From the NCBI RefSeq assembly GCF_000964005.1, contig NZ_JXYP01000020.1, positions 1 through 64,000 on the forward strand: DNA of 64,000 nucleotides, read 5' to 3'. Numbering within the stretch: position 1 is the stretch's first letter; the number at the start of each line of letters is the position of its first letter. Made by a program: the position numbers and the translations under genes. The notes beneath the pieces were generated by a model, which searched no databases, was not told where the DNA came from, and saw only the letters and a program-made list of their open reading frames with translations. This stretch comes from Williamsia herbipolensis (GTDB lineage Bacteria; Actinomycetota; Actinomycetes; Mycobacteriales; Mycobacteriaceae). Shown here in pieces: positions 1 through 12,064 of this stretch.

Positions 1-34
1 CGGCTGGGAATTGTGTAAAAGAGACGGGGGGGGG
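1..34. other. Probable sequencing-adapter remnant at contig end
   Basis: Bases 9-27 match the 19-base Nextera/Tn5 mosaic end at 15 of 19 positions, ending in the shared AAGAGAC core, and run into nine consecutive G (26-34), the usual no-signal artefact of two-colour Illumina chemistry. The base composition is unlike the neighbouring coding DNA. I infer untrimmed adapter at a contig end, not genomic sequence. Confidence 0.7.
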
Positions 35-163
35 CCGCCGCCCGCCGACACCGCCTCGGGCGCCGCACCCGCCTCCGACGACGCCGTGATCGGCGGTTCG
101 ACCGGATCCCACGACAACCACGGCGCACCATCGGTGAGCACGCACACGACCTCCGCGGGCTGA
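35..163 (+). CDS. 3' end of a truncated gene (identity uncertain)
   Basis: An open frame from base 35 runs to a TGA at 161-163 and encodes about 42 residues rich in Ala, Pro, Ser and Gly. It lies 49 bases before the DUF3090 gene. In mycobacteria a histidine-phosphatase (phosphoglycerate-mutase-like) gene sits just before the DUF3090 homologue, so this could be its low-complexity tail. No catalytic motif survives, so that is inferred from gene order only. The 5' part is cut off by the contig end and the adapter-like bases. Confidence 0.3.
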   Translation, partial: PPPADTASGAAPASDDAVIGGSTGSHDNHGAPSVSTHTTSAG

Positions 164-212
164 CCGACCATGCGAGCCCGTCCCACGACCCACGACAGCG
201 ACAGGAGGTGCC

Positions 213-896
213 ATGCCCAGGGCAATCCACGTCTTCCGTAGCCCGGATCGTTTCGTCGCCGGGACCGTCGGCGCACCCGGCGACCGGACGTTCTATCTGC
301 AGGCCACCCACGAGGCGCGAGTGGTGAGCGTCATGTTGGAGAAGCAGCAGGTGCAGATCCTCGCCGACCGCATCGGTGCGCTGCTCGAGGAGATCAACCG
401 TCGTTTCGGTACCCCGTTGCCGCCGGAGTCCGACCACATCGAGGACCTGAGTCCGTTGATCATGCCGGTCGACGCCGAGTTCCGCGTCGGCACGATGGGC
501 CTGGGCTGGGACGCCGAGTCCGAGGCCGTCGTCGTGGAACTCCTCGCCATCACCGAGGGGGAGTTCGACGAGAGTGTCGTGCTCGACGACACCGACGAGG
601 GACCCGACGCGGTACGCGTGTTCCTCAGCACGGCGGCCGCGCGCGAGTTCGCGGCCCGTTCGACCCGTGTCATCTCGGCCGGTCGTGAGCCGTGCCCGCT
701 GTGCGGACTCCCGCTCGACCCGTCGGGGCACATGTGCGTCCGCACCAACGGATACAAGCGCGAGATCACCTTCGACAAGTCGCTCGACTTCGTCGACCCC
801 GACGTGTTCGACGACCCGGACCTGCGCGCGGCGTTGGAGGACGACGACGATGACGACGGGCAAGGGGACGACACGACCGACGGGCCGTCACGCTGA
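213..896 (+). CDS. DUF3090 family protein
   Basis: This 227-residue protein belongs to DUF3090, a family widespread in actinobacteria with no assigned reaction. A cluster C161-x2-C164, H173 and C175 could bind zinc, and the C-terminus is strongly acidic with a run of Asp. A strong AGGAGG lies five bases before the ATG. The TGA overlaps the next gene's ATG by one base, so the two are probably translated together. The same pair precedes mshC in many actinomycetes, which suggests a link to redox or thiol metabolism, but that is only context. Function unknown. Confidence 0.85.
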   Translation: MPRAIHVFRSPDRFVAGTVGAPGDRTFYLQATHEARVVSVMLEKQQVQILADRIGALLEEINRRFGTPLPPESDHIEDLSPLIMPVDAEFRVGTMGLGWDAESEAVVVELLAITEGEFDESVVLDDTDEGPDAVRVFLSTAAAREFAARSTRVISAGREPCPLCGLPLDPSGHMCVRTNGYKREITFDKSLDFVDPDVFDDPDLRAALEDDDDDDGQGDDTTDGPSR

Positions 897-1735
897 TGCC
901 GCCCACCGCGGCGGAATCGGAGTCCTCACCCGACATCGCGGAGATCCTGCGCACGGGCGAGATGGAGTTGATCGGACAGATCCGGGGCGCGAGCAACGCC
1001 ACCCTGGTGTGCGAGGCGAGCCTCGGCGAGCACAGCCTGCGCTGCGTCTACAAACCGGTCCGTGGTGAGCAACCACTGTGGGATTTCCCCGACGGCACCC
1101 TCGCCGGCCGGGAGATCGCGTCGTTCCGGATCTCCGATGCACTCGGCTGGTCGGTGATCCCGACCACGGTGTTCCGCGACGGCCAGTTCGGCCCCGGGAT
1201 GGTGCAACGCTGGATCGACACCCCCGAACCCGCCGACACCGTCCCCGAACACCTCGATCTCGTCGACCTGTGCCCGACCGCGATGGTGCCCGAGAACTTC
1301 CGCCGTGTGATCGACGCCTACGACGCGCGCGGCGAGGAGGTCACACTCGTGCACGCCGACGACCCGCGACTGCAGCGGATGGCCGTCCTCGATGTCGTCA
1401 TCAACAACGCCGACCGCAAGGGCGGGCACGTCCTCGAGGGGCTCGACGGGCAGGTCTACGGCGTCGACCATGGCATCTGCCTGCACTCGGAGGACAAGCT
1501 GCGCACGGTGCTGTGGGGATGGGCCGACGAACCGGTGCCCGCGCATCTCGTCGCCGACATCGAGACGCTGCTCGTCGAGCTCACCACCGCGGACTCGGCG
1601 TTGGCGCGCGACCTGCCGACGCTCGTCACACCCACCGAGGTGGCCGCGCTGGCCCTGCGCGCCCGCGAGCTCGTCGAGAACCCGGTCATGCCCAGCGCCG
1701 ACCGGTCCCGACCGATTCCCTGGCCCGCGTTCTAG
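896..1735 (+). CDS. SCO1664-family, PI3/PI4-kinase-like protein
   Basis: This 279-residue protein is of the SCO1664 type, distantly related to phosphatidylinositol 3/4-kinases. An N-terminal VYKP stretch around K53 resembles the ATP-binding lysine region. NNADRKGGH at 170-178 resembles a kinase catalytic loop with Asp173, and VDHG at 190-193 a metal-binding Asp. Residues consistent with phosphotransfer are therefore present, but no substrate is known. The ATG overlaps the DUF3090 stop by one base, indicating translational coupling. mshC follows after 71 bases with its own promoter-like -10 element. Confidence 0.8.
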   Translation: MPPTAAESESSPDIAEILRTGEMELIGQIRGASNATLVCEASLGEHSLRCVYKPVRGEQPLWDFPDGTLAGREIASFRISDALGWSVIPTTVFRDGQFGPGMVQRWIDTPEPADTVPEHLDLVDLCPTAMVPENFRRVIDAYDARGEEVTLVHADDPRLQRMAVLDVVINNADRKGGHVLEGLDGQVYGVDHGICLHSEDKLRTVLWGWADEPVPAHLVADIETLLVELTTADSALARDLPTLVTPTEVAALALRARELVENPVMPSADRSRPIPWPAF

Positions 1736-1794
1736 TCTGTCGACGACGGGGGCCCCGTCGGTGGGTGCCCCGACGGTCGATGACGGTGCGCCCA

Positions 1795-1800
1795 TAGGGT
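1795..1800 (+). promoter_or_regulatory. -10 element for leaderless mshC
   Basis: TAGGGT ends six bases before the mshC ATG. This places the expected transcription start on or next to the A of the start codon. No Shine-Dalgarno is needed or clearly present. Confidence 0.55.
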
Positions 1801-1806
1801 GGAGAT

Positions 1807-3051
1807 ATGCAGTCGTGGTCAGACATCGAGGTACGTCCGCTTCCCGGGCAGGGTCCGCAGCTCCGGCTCTACGACACCTCCGATCAGCAGGTACGGCCGG
1901 TCACACCCGGAGCCGAGGCGACGATGTACGTCTGCGGCATCACCCCGTACGACGCGACGCACCTCGGCCACGCCGCCACCTATCTCACGTTCGATCTGGT
2001 CAACCGGATCTGGCGCGATCTCGGCCACGAGGTGCACTACGTACAGAACGTGACCGACGTCGACGACCCCCTGTTCGAGCGGGCCGATCGCGACGGTGAG
2101 GACTGGCGCGACCTCGGTGCCCGCGAGACGCAGCTCTTCCGGGACGACATGACCGCGTTGCGGGTGCTGCCGCCCCGGCACTACATCGGCGCGGTGGAGT
2201 CGATCGACGAGGTCATCGAGGTCGTCGACAAGTTGCTGGCATCGGGTGCGGCCTACATCGTCGACGACGAGCAGTACCCCGACATCTACTTCCGAAGCGA
2301 CGCGACACCGCAGTTCGGCTACGAGTCGAACTACGACCAGGACACGATGGCCGCGTTCTTCGCCGAACGGGGCGGCGACCCGCAGCGACCGGGCAAGCGT
2401 GATCCGCTCGACGCCCTTATCTGGCGCGCCGCGCGCGACGGAGAGCCGTCCTGGCCCTCACCGCACGGTCCGGGACGACCCGGATGGCACATCGAATGCG
2501 CCGCCATCGCCCTGAACCGACTGGGGTCGCCGATCGACGTGCAGGGCGGCGGCAGCGACCTGATCTTCCCGCACCACGAGTTCTCCGCGGCGCACGCCGA
2601 GGCGCTGACCGGTGAGCGTCGGTTCGCACGGCACTACGTGCACACCGGGATGGTGGGGCTCGACGGCGAGAAGATGTCGAAGAGCCGCGGCAACCTGGTG
2701 TTCGTCTCGAAACTCCGTGCGGCCGATGTCGACCCGAACGCGATCCGCGTCGGGCTGCTGGCCGATCACTACCGGACCGACCGCATGTGGTCCGACGACG
2801 CGCTCGCGACGGCGCACACCCGACTGTCCTCGTGGCGCGATGCGGTGTCGCGACCCACCGGACCCGATCCGACCGACACCATCGCCCGGGTGCGTCAGCA
2901 TCTCGCCGACGACCTCGACACCCCCAAAGCCCTTGCCGCGCTCGATGCATGGGCGGCCGACGCGGTGCGCGGTCTCGGATCGTCGACCACCGCCGGCACC
3001 GAGGTCGAGCACCTACTCGACACCCTGCTGGGCGTCGAGCTGCGTCGCTGA
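1807..3051 (+). CDS. mshC: Cysteine:glucosaminyl-inositol ligase (mycothiol ligase MshC)
   Basis: MshC joins cysteine to GlcN-Ins with ATP (via cysteinyl-AMP), the penultimate step of mycothiol synthesis. The 414-residue length fits the family and is shorter than CysRS because the tRNA-binding end is reduced. The class-I synthetase signatures are present: a HIGH-like HLGH near residue 52 and KMSKS near residue 289. The opening stretch with [16 protein letters not shown] is characteristic of MshC rather than CysRS and includes the zinc-ligand Cys. The start is supported by the TAGGGT element six bases upstream. Confidence 0.96.
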   Translation: MQSWSDIEVRPLPGQGPQLRLYDTSDQQVRPVTPGAEATMYVCGITPYDATHLGHAATYLTFDLVNRIWRDLGHEVHYVQNVTDVDDPLFERADRDGEDWRDLGARETQLFRDDMTALRVLPPRHYIGAVESIDEVIEVVDKLLASGAAYIVDDEQYPDIYFRSDATPQFGYESNYDQDTMAAFFAERGGDPQRPGKRDPLDALIWRAARDGEPSWPSPHGPGRPGWHIECAAIALNRLGSPIDVQGGGSDLIFPHHEFSAAHAEALTGERRFARHYVHTGMVGLDGEKMSKSRGNLVFVSKLRAADVDPNAIRVGLLADHYRTDRMWSDDALATAHTRLSSWRDAVSRPTGPDPTDTIARVRQHLADDLDTPKALAALDAWAADAVRGLGSSTTAGTEVEHLLDTLLGVELRR

Positions 3052-3084
3052 CGCGGTACCCCGTCACCGGCTGGGCACGCTGGG

Positions 3085-3090
3085 TAGAGT
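3085..3090 (+). promoter_or_regulatory. -10 element for the small gene at 3098
   Basis: TAGAGT ends seven bases before the GTG at 3098. This is the spacing expected for a leaderless transcript and supports the chosen start. Confidence 0.45.
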
Positions 3091-3097
3091 CCTGCAG

Positions 3098-3406
3098 GTG
3101 GCCCATCTGGAAGAGATCGACCCCGACACCACCTCCGGCGTGTGGACCGTCGTCACCCGGACCTCGACCTATCTGCTCGATTTCTCCGAGATGACGCTGC
3201 TGCGCGCTCCCGGTGTCGGCGGGTCGACCGACGAATCGTGGGCGGTCAGTGCGCTGCGACGCGACTCCGAGGACATCCCGCTACTGGGCGTGAAGTCCTG
3301 CCGCATAGGCGAATCGGCCCAGTTCTGGGTGCGGGCGGCCGACGATCCCGACGTGCGCACCTGGCGCATCACCACGCCGGTCGTGTCGATCGAACGCATC
3401 AGCTGA
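3098..3406 (+). CDS. Small conserved-looking protein, function unknown
   Basis: This frame encodes 102 residues beginning VAHLEEIDP. The sequence is of mixed beta character (TSGVWTVVTRTSTYLLDF, then a C-terminal ITTPVVSIERIS), with no signal peptide or membrane segment. I do not recognise a family. It sits alone between mshC and the convergent nirD, and its stop is 25 bases from the nirD stop. The GTG start is chosen because a TAGAGT hexamer lies seven bases upstream. The longer upstream frame overlaps mshC and is not credible. Confidence 0.6.
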   Translation: MAHLEEIDPDTTSGVWTVVTRTSTYLLDFSEMTLLRAPGVGGSTDESWAVSALRRDSEDIPLLGVKSCRIGESAQFWVRAADDPDVRTWRITTPVVSIERIS

Positions 3407-3431
3407 CAGCGGCGCGGCGACGCCGACCGGG

Positions 3432-3779
3432 TCAGAGCGCGACCTCGACGACACCGTCGACCACCCGCGCCGGGTACACCGGCAGCGATCCGATCATCGG
3501 GTCCGAACAGGCGCCGTCGGTGAAGGCGTAGGCGAACTGGTGCAGCGGGCACACCACCTTCGCGCCGTCGACCTGGCCGTCGGCGATGGGCCCACCGCGA
3601 TGCGGACACACCGCTCCCGTGGCCCGCACCTCGTCGGCGCCGACACGGAACACCGCGATCTGCACACCGCCGACCGCGTAGGCCCGTCCCTCGCCGTGGG
3701 TGAGATCCGAGATCGACCCGACGGTCACATACGTTGCCCCGCGCGGGGTCTCGACCCCGTCGCTGACGTCGGCGGTCAT
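3432..3779 (-). CDS. nirD: Nitrite reductase [NAD(P)H] small subunit NirD
   Basis: NirD is the Rieske-type partner of NirB in cytoplasmic reduction of nitrite to ammonium. The 115-residue protein has the [2Fe-2S] ligands C58-x-H60 (CPHRGGP) and C77-x2-H80 (CPLHQF). The ATG overlaps the nirB stop in an ATGA arrangement, so the two subunits should be made in step. It is last in a three-gene operon. Assimilatory nir genes are usually under nitrogen control; a possible GlnR-like site lies upstream of the operon. Confidence 0.93.
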   Translation of the reverse strand: MTADVSDGVETPRGATYVTVGSISDLTHGEGRAYAVGGVQIAVFRVGADEVRATGAVCPHRGGPIADGQVDGAKVVCPLHQFAYAFTDGACSDPMIGSLPVYPARVVDGVVEVAL

Positions 3780-6328
3780 CGGACGGGAACCCGGGGGAGC
3801 GGCAGCAGAGGCAGCGCCGAGGTGAACTGTGCCGGCGATCGGGGTTCGGTCCGGTCCTGCCACGGGTCGCGGTAGCCGGCGACGCTGTCCTCGATGCGCT
3901 CCTGCAGGCCGGCGACGATGCCGTCGCGGTCGTCGACGAGCACCGCCCGCAGTTCCTCGATACCCACCCGCGGGACCCAGGCGTAGGTCCGCTCGAGCCA
4001 CTTCGCCTGCTCCCGATAGTGCTGGATGAAGATGCCGCACAACCGGACGACCTCGTCGGACGAGTCGACCGTCGCGAGCAGGTCGCCCTTGCGGATGTGT
4101 GCACCCGCCGCGCCGCCCACGTAGATCTCCCACCGATCCGACGCCGCGCCCGCCGCGCCGACGGCCACTGCGCCGACGTCCTTGCACAACGCCTCGGCAC
4201 AGTTGCGCGGGCAGCCGGTGACGGCGAGTTTCAACTTCGCGGGCGTCTCGAGACCCTGGAACCGCTGTTCGATCGCGATGCCGAGTGCCGTCGAGTCACC
4301 GAGACCGAACCGGCAGTAGTCGGTGCCCACACAGGTCTTCACCGTGCGGAAGCTCTTGCCGTAGGCGAAACCCGAGGGCATGTCGAGGTCGCCCCACACC
4401 TTCGGGAGGTCTTCCTTCTTCACCCCGAGCAGGTCGATGCGCTGACCTCCGGTGATCTTCACCATCGGTATCGCGTACTTGTCGGCGACATCTGCGATGC
4501 GCCGCAACTGATCCGGCGTGGTGACCCCGCCTTTGATCTGCGGCACCACCGAGAACGTGCCGTCGCGTTGGATGTTCGCGTGCACGCGGTCGTTGATGTA
4601 GAGCGCGCCGCGTTCGTCGGTCCAGTCGGGGCCCCACACCATCCGCAGCAACGACGCCAGCGGCATCTTCGCGGCCGCGTCCTCGCCCTGCGGTGCGAGC
4701 TTCTCGAACACCTCCGACACCGAGCGGATGTTGCTCGCCCGGATCGCTCCCAGCAGTTCGGGTTTGGTCATCGGGATGCACGGCACGTACCAGTTCGCCG
4801 AGACGTCCTCGGCGAGGTCACCGTCCGCGGCGAAGGAGACGATGTCGGCGACGAGCCCCTTGCAGGACCCGCATCCCTTGCCGGCCCGGGTGGCGGCGAC
4901 CACCTCGCCGACGCTGCGCGCACCACCGCGCACGCACTCCACGATGGCACCCTTGGTCACGCCGTTGCAGTTGCACACGGCGGTGTCGTCGGAGAGTTCG
5001 GCCGCGCCGACCGCGGCCGACGGGGTGCCCATGTCGAAGAGCATGCTGATGCGTTCGGTCGGCAGTGCGACCTTCTCGTCGAAGGCCTGCGTGAGGAAGT
5101 TCGCCTTGCTGATGTCGCCGAGCAGCATGGCGCCGATGAGCTTGTTGTCGCGCACGACCACCGATTTGTAGGTGCCGCTGCGGGGTTCGTAGAACTGGAC
5201 GAACTCGTCGTCGTCGCGTTCGGGGCCCTTCACGCCCATGGCCGCGACATCGACACCGGCGACCTTGAGCTTCGTGGTCGACCGCGAACCGTGGTACGCG
5301 GCCGTCGGATCGGCACCGGTGAGCACGTCGGCGAGCACCACGGCCTGCTCCCAGAGCGGGGCGACCAGCCCGTAGACCTCCCCGCGATGCTGTGCGCACT
5401 CGCCGACCGCGTAGAGGAAACCCTCGTCCTCGCAGCGCATCTGGTCGTCGACGACGATCCCTCGTTCGATCACCAGACCGGTGCGGCGCGCCAGCTCGAC
5501 GTTCGGCCGGATCCCGGCGGTGACCACCACCATGTCGGCGGGCAGGCTCGAACCGTCGGCGAACGCGACACCGGTCACGGTTCCCGCGTCGTCGCGGATG
5601 ACCGAGGTCGTGCGTCGGGAGGTGTGCACCCCGACACCGAGTGCCTCGATCTTGGTGCGCAGCACCCGTCCGCCACGTTCGTCGAGCTGCTGGTTCATCA
5701 GGTGACCGGGAGAGTGCACGACGTCGACCTCGACGCCCTGTGTCCGCAGTCCGTATGCGGCCTCCAGGCCGAGGAGACCGCCGCCGATCACGACCGCGCG
5801 CAGCCGCTCGGCACCCTCGCCGGCTCCGCCGGTCTCGGCCATCTGCAGCATCCCGTTGGTGTCGGCGATGGTGCGGAACCCGAACACCCCTCGGGCGAGC
5901 CGACCGTCGGGTTCCCGCAGACCGTCCATGTTGGGGAAGAAGGTGGTGCTGCCGGTGGCGATGATCAGCAGATCGAAGGCGATCTGCCGGCCGCTCTCAC
6001 ACGTCACCACCTTGCCGAAACGGTCGATCGAGACCGCACGGTCGCCGGCGAACAGTTCGACACCGTTCTCCCGGTACCAGGCCATGGGGTTGAGCATCAG
6101 GTCGTCGTCGTCGATGGAACTCTCACCGGCGAGCACGTGGGAGAGCATGATGCGGTTGTAGTTCCCGTAGGGCTCGTCGCCGATCATGGTGATCGCGAAC
6201 TGCTCGCCCCCGCCGCGGCTGAGGACCTCCTCCACCGTCCGTGCGCCGGCCATCCCGTTGCCGACCACCACCAGCCGACGGCGCCCGGTCGAGGCCCCCG
6301 TCACCGAGCCCCCTGTCACCGCGGTCAC
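3776..6328 (-). CDS. nirB: Nitrite reductase [NAD(P)H] large subunit NirB
   Basis: NirB carries electrons from NAD(P)H through FAD, [2Fe-2S] and [4Fe-4S]-siroheme to reduce nitrite to ammonium. From the GTG at 6328 the protein is 850 residues, typical for the family. It shows a pyridine-nucleotide-disulfide-reductase half (GNGMAG near 25, GGGLLGLEAA near 185), a BFD-like cluster CNCNG...CGSC near 450-490, and the siroheme/Fe-S ligands CVGTDYC and TGCPRNC near 666-709. The GTG is preferred because it overlaps the preceding stop by four bases (GTGA); an upstream start at 6370 would intrude far into that gene. Siroheme supply is not encoded here. Confidence 0.95.
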   Translation of the reverse strand: MTAVTGGSVTGASTGRRRLVVVGNGMAGARTVEEVLSRGGGEQFAITMIGDEPYGNYNRIMLSHVLAGESSIDDDDLMLNPMAWYRENGVELFAGDRAVSIDRFGKVVTCESGRQIAFDLLIIATGSTTFFPNMDGLREPDGRLARGVFGFRTIADTNGMLQMAETGGAGEGAERLRAVVIGGGLLGLEAAYGLRTQGVEVDVVHSPGHLMNQQLDERGGRVLRTKIEALGVGVHTSRRTTSVIRDDAGTVTGVAFADGSSLPADMVVVTAGIRPNVELARRTGLVIERGIVVDDQMRCEDEGFLYAVGECAQHRGEVYGLVAPLWEQAVVLADVLTGADPTAAYHGSRSTTKLKVAGVDVAAMGVKGPERDDDEFVQFYEPRSGTYKSVVVRDNKLIGAMLLGDISKANFLTQAFDEKVALPTERISMLFDMGTPSAAVGAAELSDDTAVCNCNGVTKGAIVECVRGGARSVGEVVAATRAGKGCGSCKGLVADIVSFAADGDLAEDVSANWYVPCIPMTKPELLGAIRASNIRSVSEVFEKLAPQGEDAAAKMPLASLLRMVWGPDWTDERGALYINDRVHANIQRDGTFSVVPQIKGGVTTPDQLRRIADVADKYAIPMVKITGGQRIDLLGVKKEDLPKVWGDLDMPSGFAYGKSFRTVKTCVGTDYCRFGLGDSTALGIAIEQRFQGLETPAKLKLAVTGCPRNCAEALCKDVGAVAVGAAGAASDRWEIYVGGAAGAHIRKGDLLATVDSSDEVVRLCGIFIQHYREQAKWLERTYAWVPRVGIEELRAVLVDDRDGIVAGLQERIEDSVAGYRDPWQDRTEPRSPAQFTSALPLLPLPRVPVR

Positions 6329-6699
6329 ACGAGCACCCAGCCGAGATCGACGACGATCGATCCGGTGCATCCCTGCGGCGCGGCGAAGGTCAGGGCCAGC
6401 ACCGAGTCGGGGTCGACGTCGGAGACCACGCGCAGCGGCACGTTGACCGAGGCCTTCGCGCCCATCGGGAACACCCGCATCGACTCGCCGTCGCGGGTCA
6501 GCGTCACGTAGACGAGTTCGTCGGAGCTGTTGCCGCCGCGAAAGTACAAGGGCTGAGCCGTCATACCGGGTGGGACCACATAGGAGAGCGAGGTGTCCAG
6601 CGGGGCGGGGGAGTGCAGTCCGGTGCCGGTGAAACCGAACACACCCTGCCAGAACATGGGAGTCGACGACATGGCGTCAGTGTTCGTGGCCGGGATCAA
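6325..6699 (-). CDS. Unknown 124-aa protein heading the nir operon
   Basis: I do not recognise this protein. It is mostly beta-type (TSLSYVVPPGMTAQPLYF, then TGSIVVDLGWVLV at the C-terminus) with no signal peptide, membrane span or Cys cluster. Its stop overlaps the nirB GTG by four bases, so its translation feeds nirB. The start is uncertain: TTG at 6699 has an AAAGG a few bases upstream, while ATG at 6672 or 6657 would give 115 or 110 residues. Position suggests an accessory or regulatory role in nitrite assimilation, but that is only context. Confidence 0.65.
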   Translation of the reverse strand: MIPATNTDAMSSTPMFWQGVFGFTGTGLHSPAPLDTSLSYVVPPGMTAQPLYFRGGNSSDELVYVTLTRDGESMRVFPMGAKASVNVPLRVVSDVDPDSVLALTFAAPQGCTGSIVVDLGWVLV

Positions 6700-6705
6700 T
6701 GGGCC

Positions 6706-6721
6706 TTTGCCGCGGTGTTAC
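6706..6721 (-). promoter_or_regulatory. Possible GlnR-type operator upstream of the nir operon
   Basis: Read on the minus strand the site is GTAAC-N6-GCAAA, close to the actinobacterial GlnR box GTnAC-N6-GnAAC. nir genes are known GlnR targets in Streptomyces and mycobacteria. It lies 7 bases before the TTG candidate and 34 before the ATG at 6672, which favours a downstream start. One half-site deviates in its last base, so this is tentative. Confidence 0.35.
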
Positions 6722-6792
6722 ATCTCGGTGGTCAGGACTTCACCCGGCCCGCACCCCGCCGGTGAGAGGCGACCGCCGGACATGACCCGAGG

Positions 6793-7671
6793 TCAGGCGC
6801 CGAACGAACCGGGCCCGCGGCGGCGGAGGTACTTCTCGAACTCCGCGGCGAGCGCGTCGCCGTCGATCTTCGACAGCGCGTCGTCGGTGCCGGCCTCGGC
6901 GTCGCCGCGCTCCTCGAGACCACGGACGTAGTCGGCGATCTCCTCGTCGTCCTCGGTCATCTCGGTGACCGCCTGCTCCCATTCCTCGGCCTGGGCGGGC
7001 AGATCGCCGAGCGGCACCTCGAGATCGAGGACCTCCTCGACCTGGCCCAACAGCGCCACCGTCGCCTTGGGATTCGGCGGCGTCGACACGTAGTGCGGGA
7101 CCGCGGCCCAGAACGACACCGCGGGGATGCCGGCGTGGACACACGCGTCCTGGAGGACACCGGTGATGCCCGTCGGGCCCTCGTACCGGCTCTCCTGCAG
7201 GTTGTAGGCCAGCGCGGAATCGGTGCTGTAGGCCGTGCCGGTCACCGGCACGGGCCGGGTGTGGGGTGCGTCGGCGAGGAGTGCACCGAGGATGACCATG
7301 GTCTGCACGTCGAGCGACCGCGCGATGTCGAGGATCTCCGCACAGAATCCACGCCACCGCATGTTCGGTTCGATGCCGCGGAGCAGGACGACGTCACGGT
7401 CGGATCCGGGCGGGCTGCACCACGAGATCGACGTGGCCGGCCACTCGATTCGTCGCGTGACACCGTCGACCTGCTTTACGATGGGACGGTTGACCTGGAA
7501 GTCGTAGTAGTCGTCGGAATCGATCTCGGCGAGGGGTTGCGCATCCCAGATCAGGGCCAGATGTTCGACCGCGCCGCTTGCGGCGTCACCGGCATCGTTC
7601 CAGCCCTCGAACGCTGCGACGAGGATCGGTGACCGCAATGCGGGGAGATGGCCGGTCTTCTCAGCGTGCAC
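6793..7671 (-). CDS. PAC2 family (proteasome-assembly-chaperone-like) protein
   Basis: This 292-residue protein belongs to the PAC2 family, similar to M. tuberculosis Rv2125. In eukaryotes PAC2 aids proteasome assembly; the bacterial role is unproven, and many bacterial members lie in genomes with a Pup-proteasome, as here. Typical features are the N-terminal LVAAFEGWNDAGDA, GILGALLADAPHTRPVPVTGTA-like loops and a C-terminal helical acidic tail. The GTG start has a TAGGCT hexamer six bases upstream, consistent with a leaderless mRNA. It diverges from metH across a 51-base gap. Confidence 0.85.
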   Translation of the reverse strand: MHAEKTGHLPALRSPILVAAFEGWNDAGDAASGAVEHLALIWDAQPLAEIDSDDYYDFQVNRPIVKQVDGVTRRIEWPATSISWCSPPGSDRDVVLLRGIEPNMRWRGFCAEILDIARSLDVQTMVILGALLADAPHTRPVPVTGTAYSTDSALAYNLQESRYEGPTGITGVLQDACVHAGIPAVSFWAAVPHYVSTPPNPKATVALLGQVEEVLDLEVPLGDLPAQAEEWEQAVTEMTEDDEEIADYVRGLEERGDAEAGTDDALSKIDGDALAAEFEKYLRRRGPGSFGA

Positions 7672-7677
7672 CGAACC

Positions 7678-7683
7678 AGCCTA
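7678..7683 (-). promoter_or_regulatory. -10 element for leaderless PAC2 gene
   Basis: On the minus strand TAGGCT ends six bases before the GTG at 7671. The metH -10 lies 27 bases away on the other strand, so the two promoters face apart within about 50 bases. Confidence 0.5.
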
Positions 7684-7709
7684 CGACCGAACACCGATAG
7701 GGAGCGAAC

Positions 7710-7715
7710 TACGCT
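7710..7715 (+). promoter_or_regulatory. -10 element for leaderless metH
   Basis: TACGCT ends seven bases before the metH ATG at 7723. No Shine-Dalgarno is visible. Only about 50 bases separate metH from the divergent gene, and no cobalamin or SAM riboswitch fits in that space. Confidence 0.5.
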
Positions 7716-7722
7716 GAGTACC

Positions 7723-11331
<3,609 letters not shown>

Positions 11332-11332
11332 G

Positions 11333-12064
11333 GTGGGTTCGTCAGGCGTGGCCTCGACCGATCCCTCGCGCGGCGCGCTCCCGCACGCGGTGCTCTGGGA
11401 CATGGACGGGACCCTGCTCGACTCCGAGAAGCTGTGGGACGTGGCGATGGCCGAGCTCGCGGTACGGCTCGGCGCGGTGATGACGGTGGAGCTGCGTCAG
11501 TCGACGCTGGGCAACTCGATGGTCGGCGCGATGACGAAGCTCTTCGACGCTGCCGGTGTGCCGGAGGCGCAGCGTGACCTCGACGACCAGGCGCATTGGT
11601 TGCGGGGTCGGGTCGCGGAGCTGTTCGCCGACGGTATCCCGTGGCGGCCGGGGGCCGACGCCGCGCTGCGGACCATCGCGGCCGCGGGGATCCCGATGGT
11701 GCTCGTGACCAACACCGAACGGGATCTCACCGAGCGGGCGCTGCCGACCATCGGCAAACACCGGTTCGCCCACACCCTGTGCGGCGACGAGGTGGCCGAG
11801 GGCAAACCGGCACCCGACATCTACCTCGCCGCGGCGCGGGCGGCCGGTGTGTCGCCGGCGGACTGTCTGGCCATCGAGGACTCACCGACCGGCGCGGCCG
11901 CCGCCGGGGCGGCGGGCTGTCCGACGCTGGTCGTGCCGTCCGACGCCGAGGTCCCGCAGGCACCGGGACGCACGTTCCGCGAGAGTCTCGTGGGACTCGA
12001 CATGGCCGGGGTGTCCGACGCCTGGCGTCGCGGTCGGGCCGCCCATGGGGCCATGGGAGACTGA
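11333..12064 (+). CDS. HAD-superfamily hydrolase (beta-PGM-like phosphatase)
   Basis: This 243-residue protein is a subfamily-I HAD hydrolase. It has the nucleophile motif DMDGTLLD, a motif II Thr in LVTNT, the motif III Lys in GKPAPDIY and the acidic EDSPTGA motif, as in beta-phosphoglucomutases and sugar-phosphate phosphatases. The cap sits between motifs I and II. The physiological substrate cannot be read from sequence. It begins with GTG two bases after metH (GTG 11348 is an alternative), so it is probably co-transcribed with metH. Its stop codon lies in the loop of a hairpin that abuts hisE. Confidence 0.85.
   Translation: MGSSGVASTDPSRGALPHAVLWDMDGTLLDSEKLWDVAMAELAVRLGAVMTVELRQSTLGNSMVGAMTKLFDAAGVPEAQRDLDDQAHWLRGRVAELFADGIPWRPGADAALRTIAAAGIPMVLVTNTERDLTERALPTIGKHRFAHTLCGDEVAEGKPAPDIYLAAARAAGVSPADCLAIEDSPTGAAAAGAAGCPTLVVPSDAEVPQAPGRTFRESLVGLDMAGVSDAWRRGRAAHGAMGD

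Noticed and set aside
6329-6370. Upstream start for nirB at 6370
   Set aside because: It would extend 14 residues into the preceding gene and lacks a ribosome site. GTG 6328 gives a 4-base overlap and the usual length.
4019-6511. Long plus-strand frame (830 codons) opposite nirB
   Set aside because: It is an antisense shadow of nirB produced by high GC in third positions. It is His/Asp/Val-rich with no known domain, while the nirB frame has all expected motifs.
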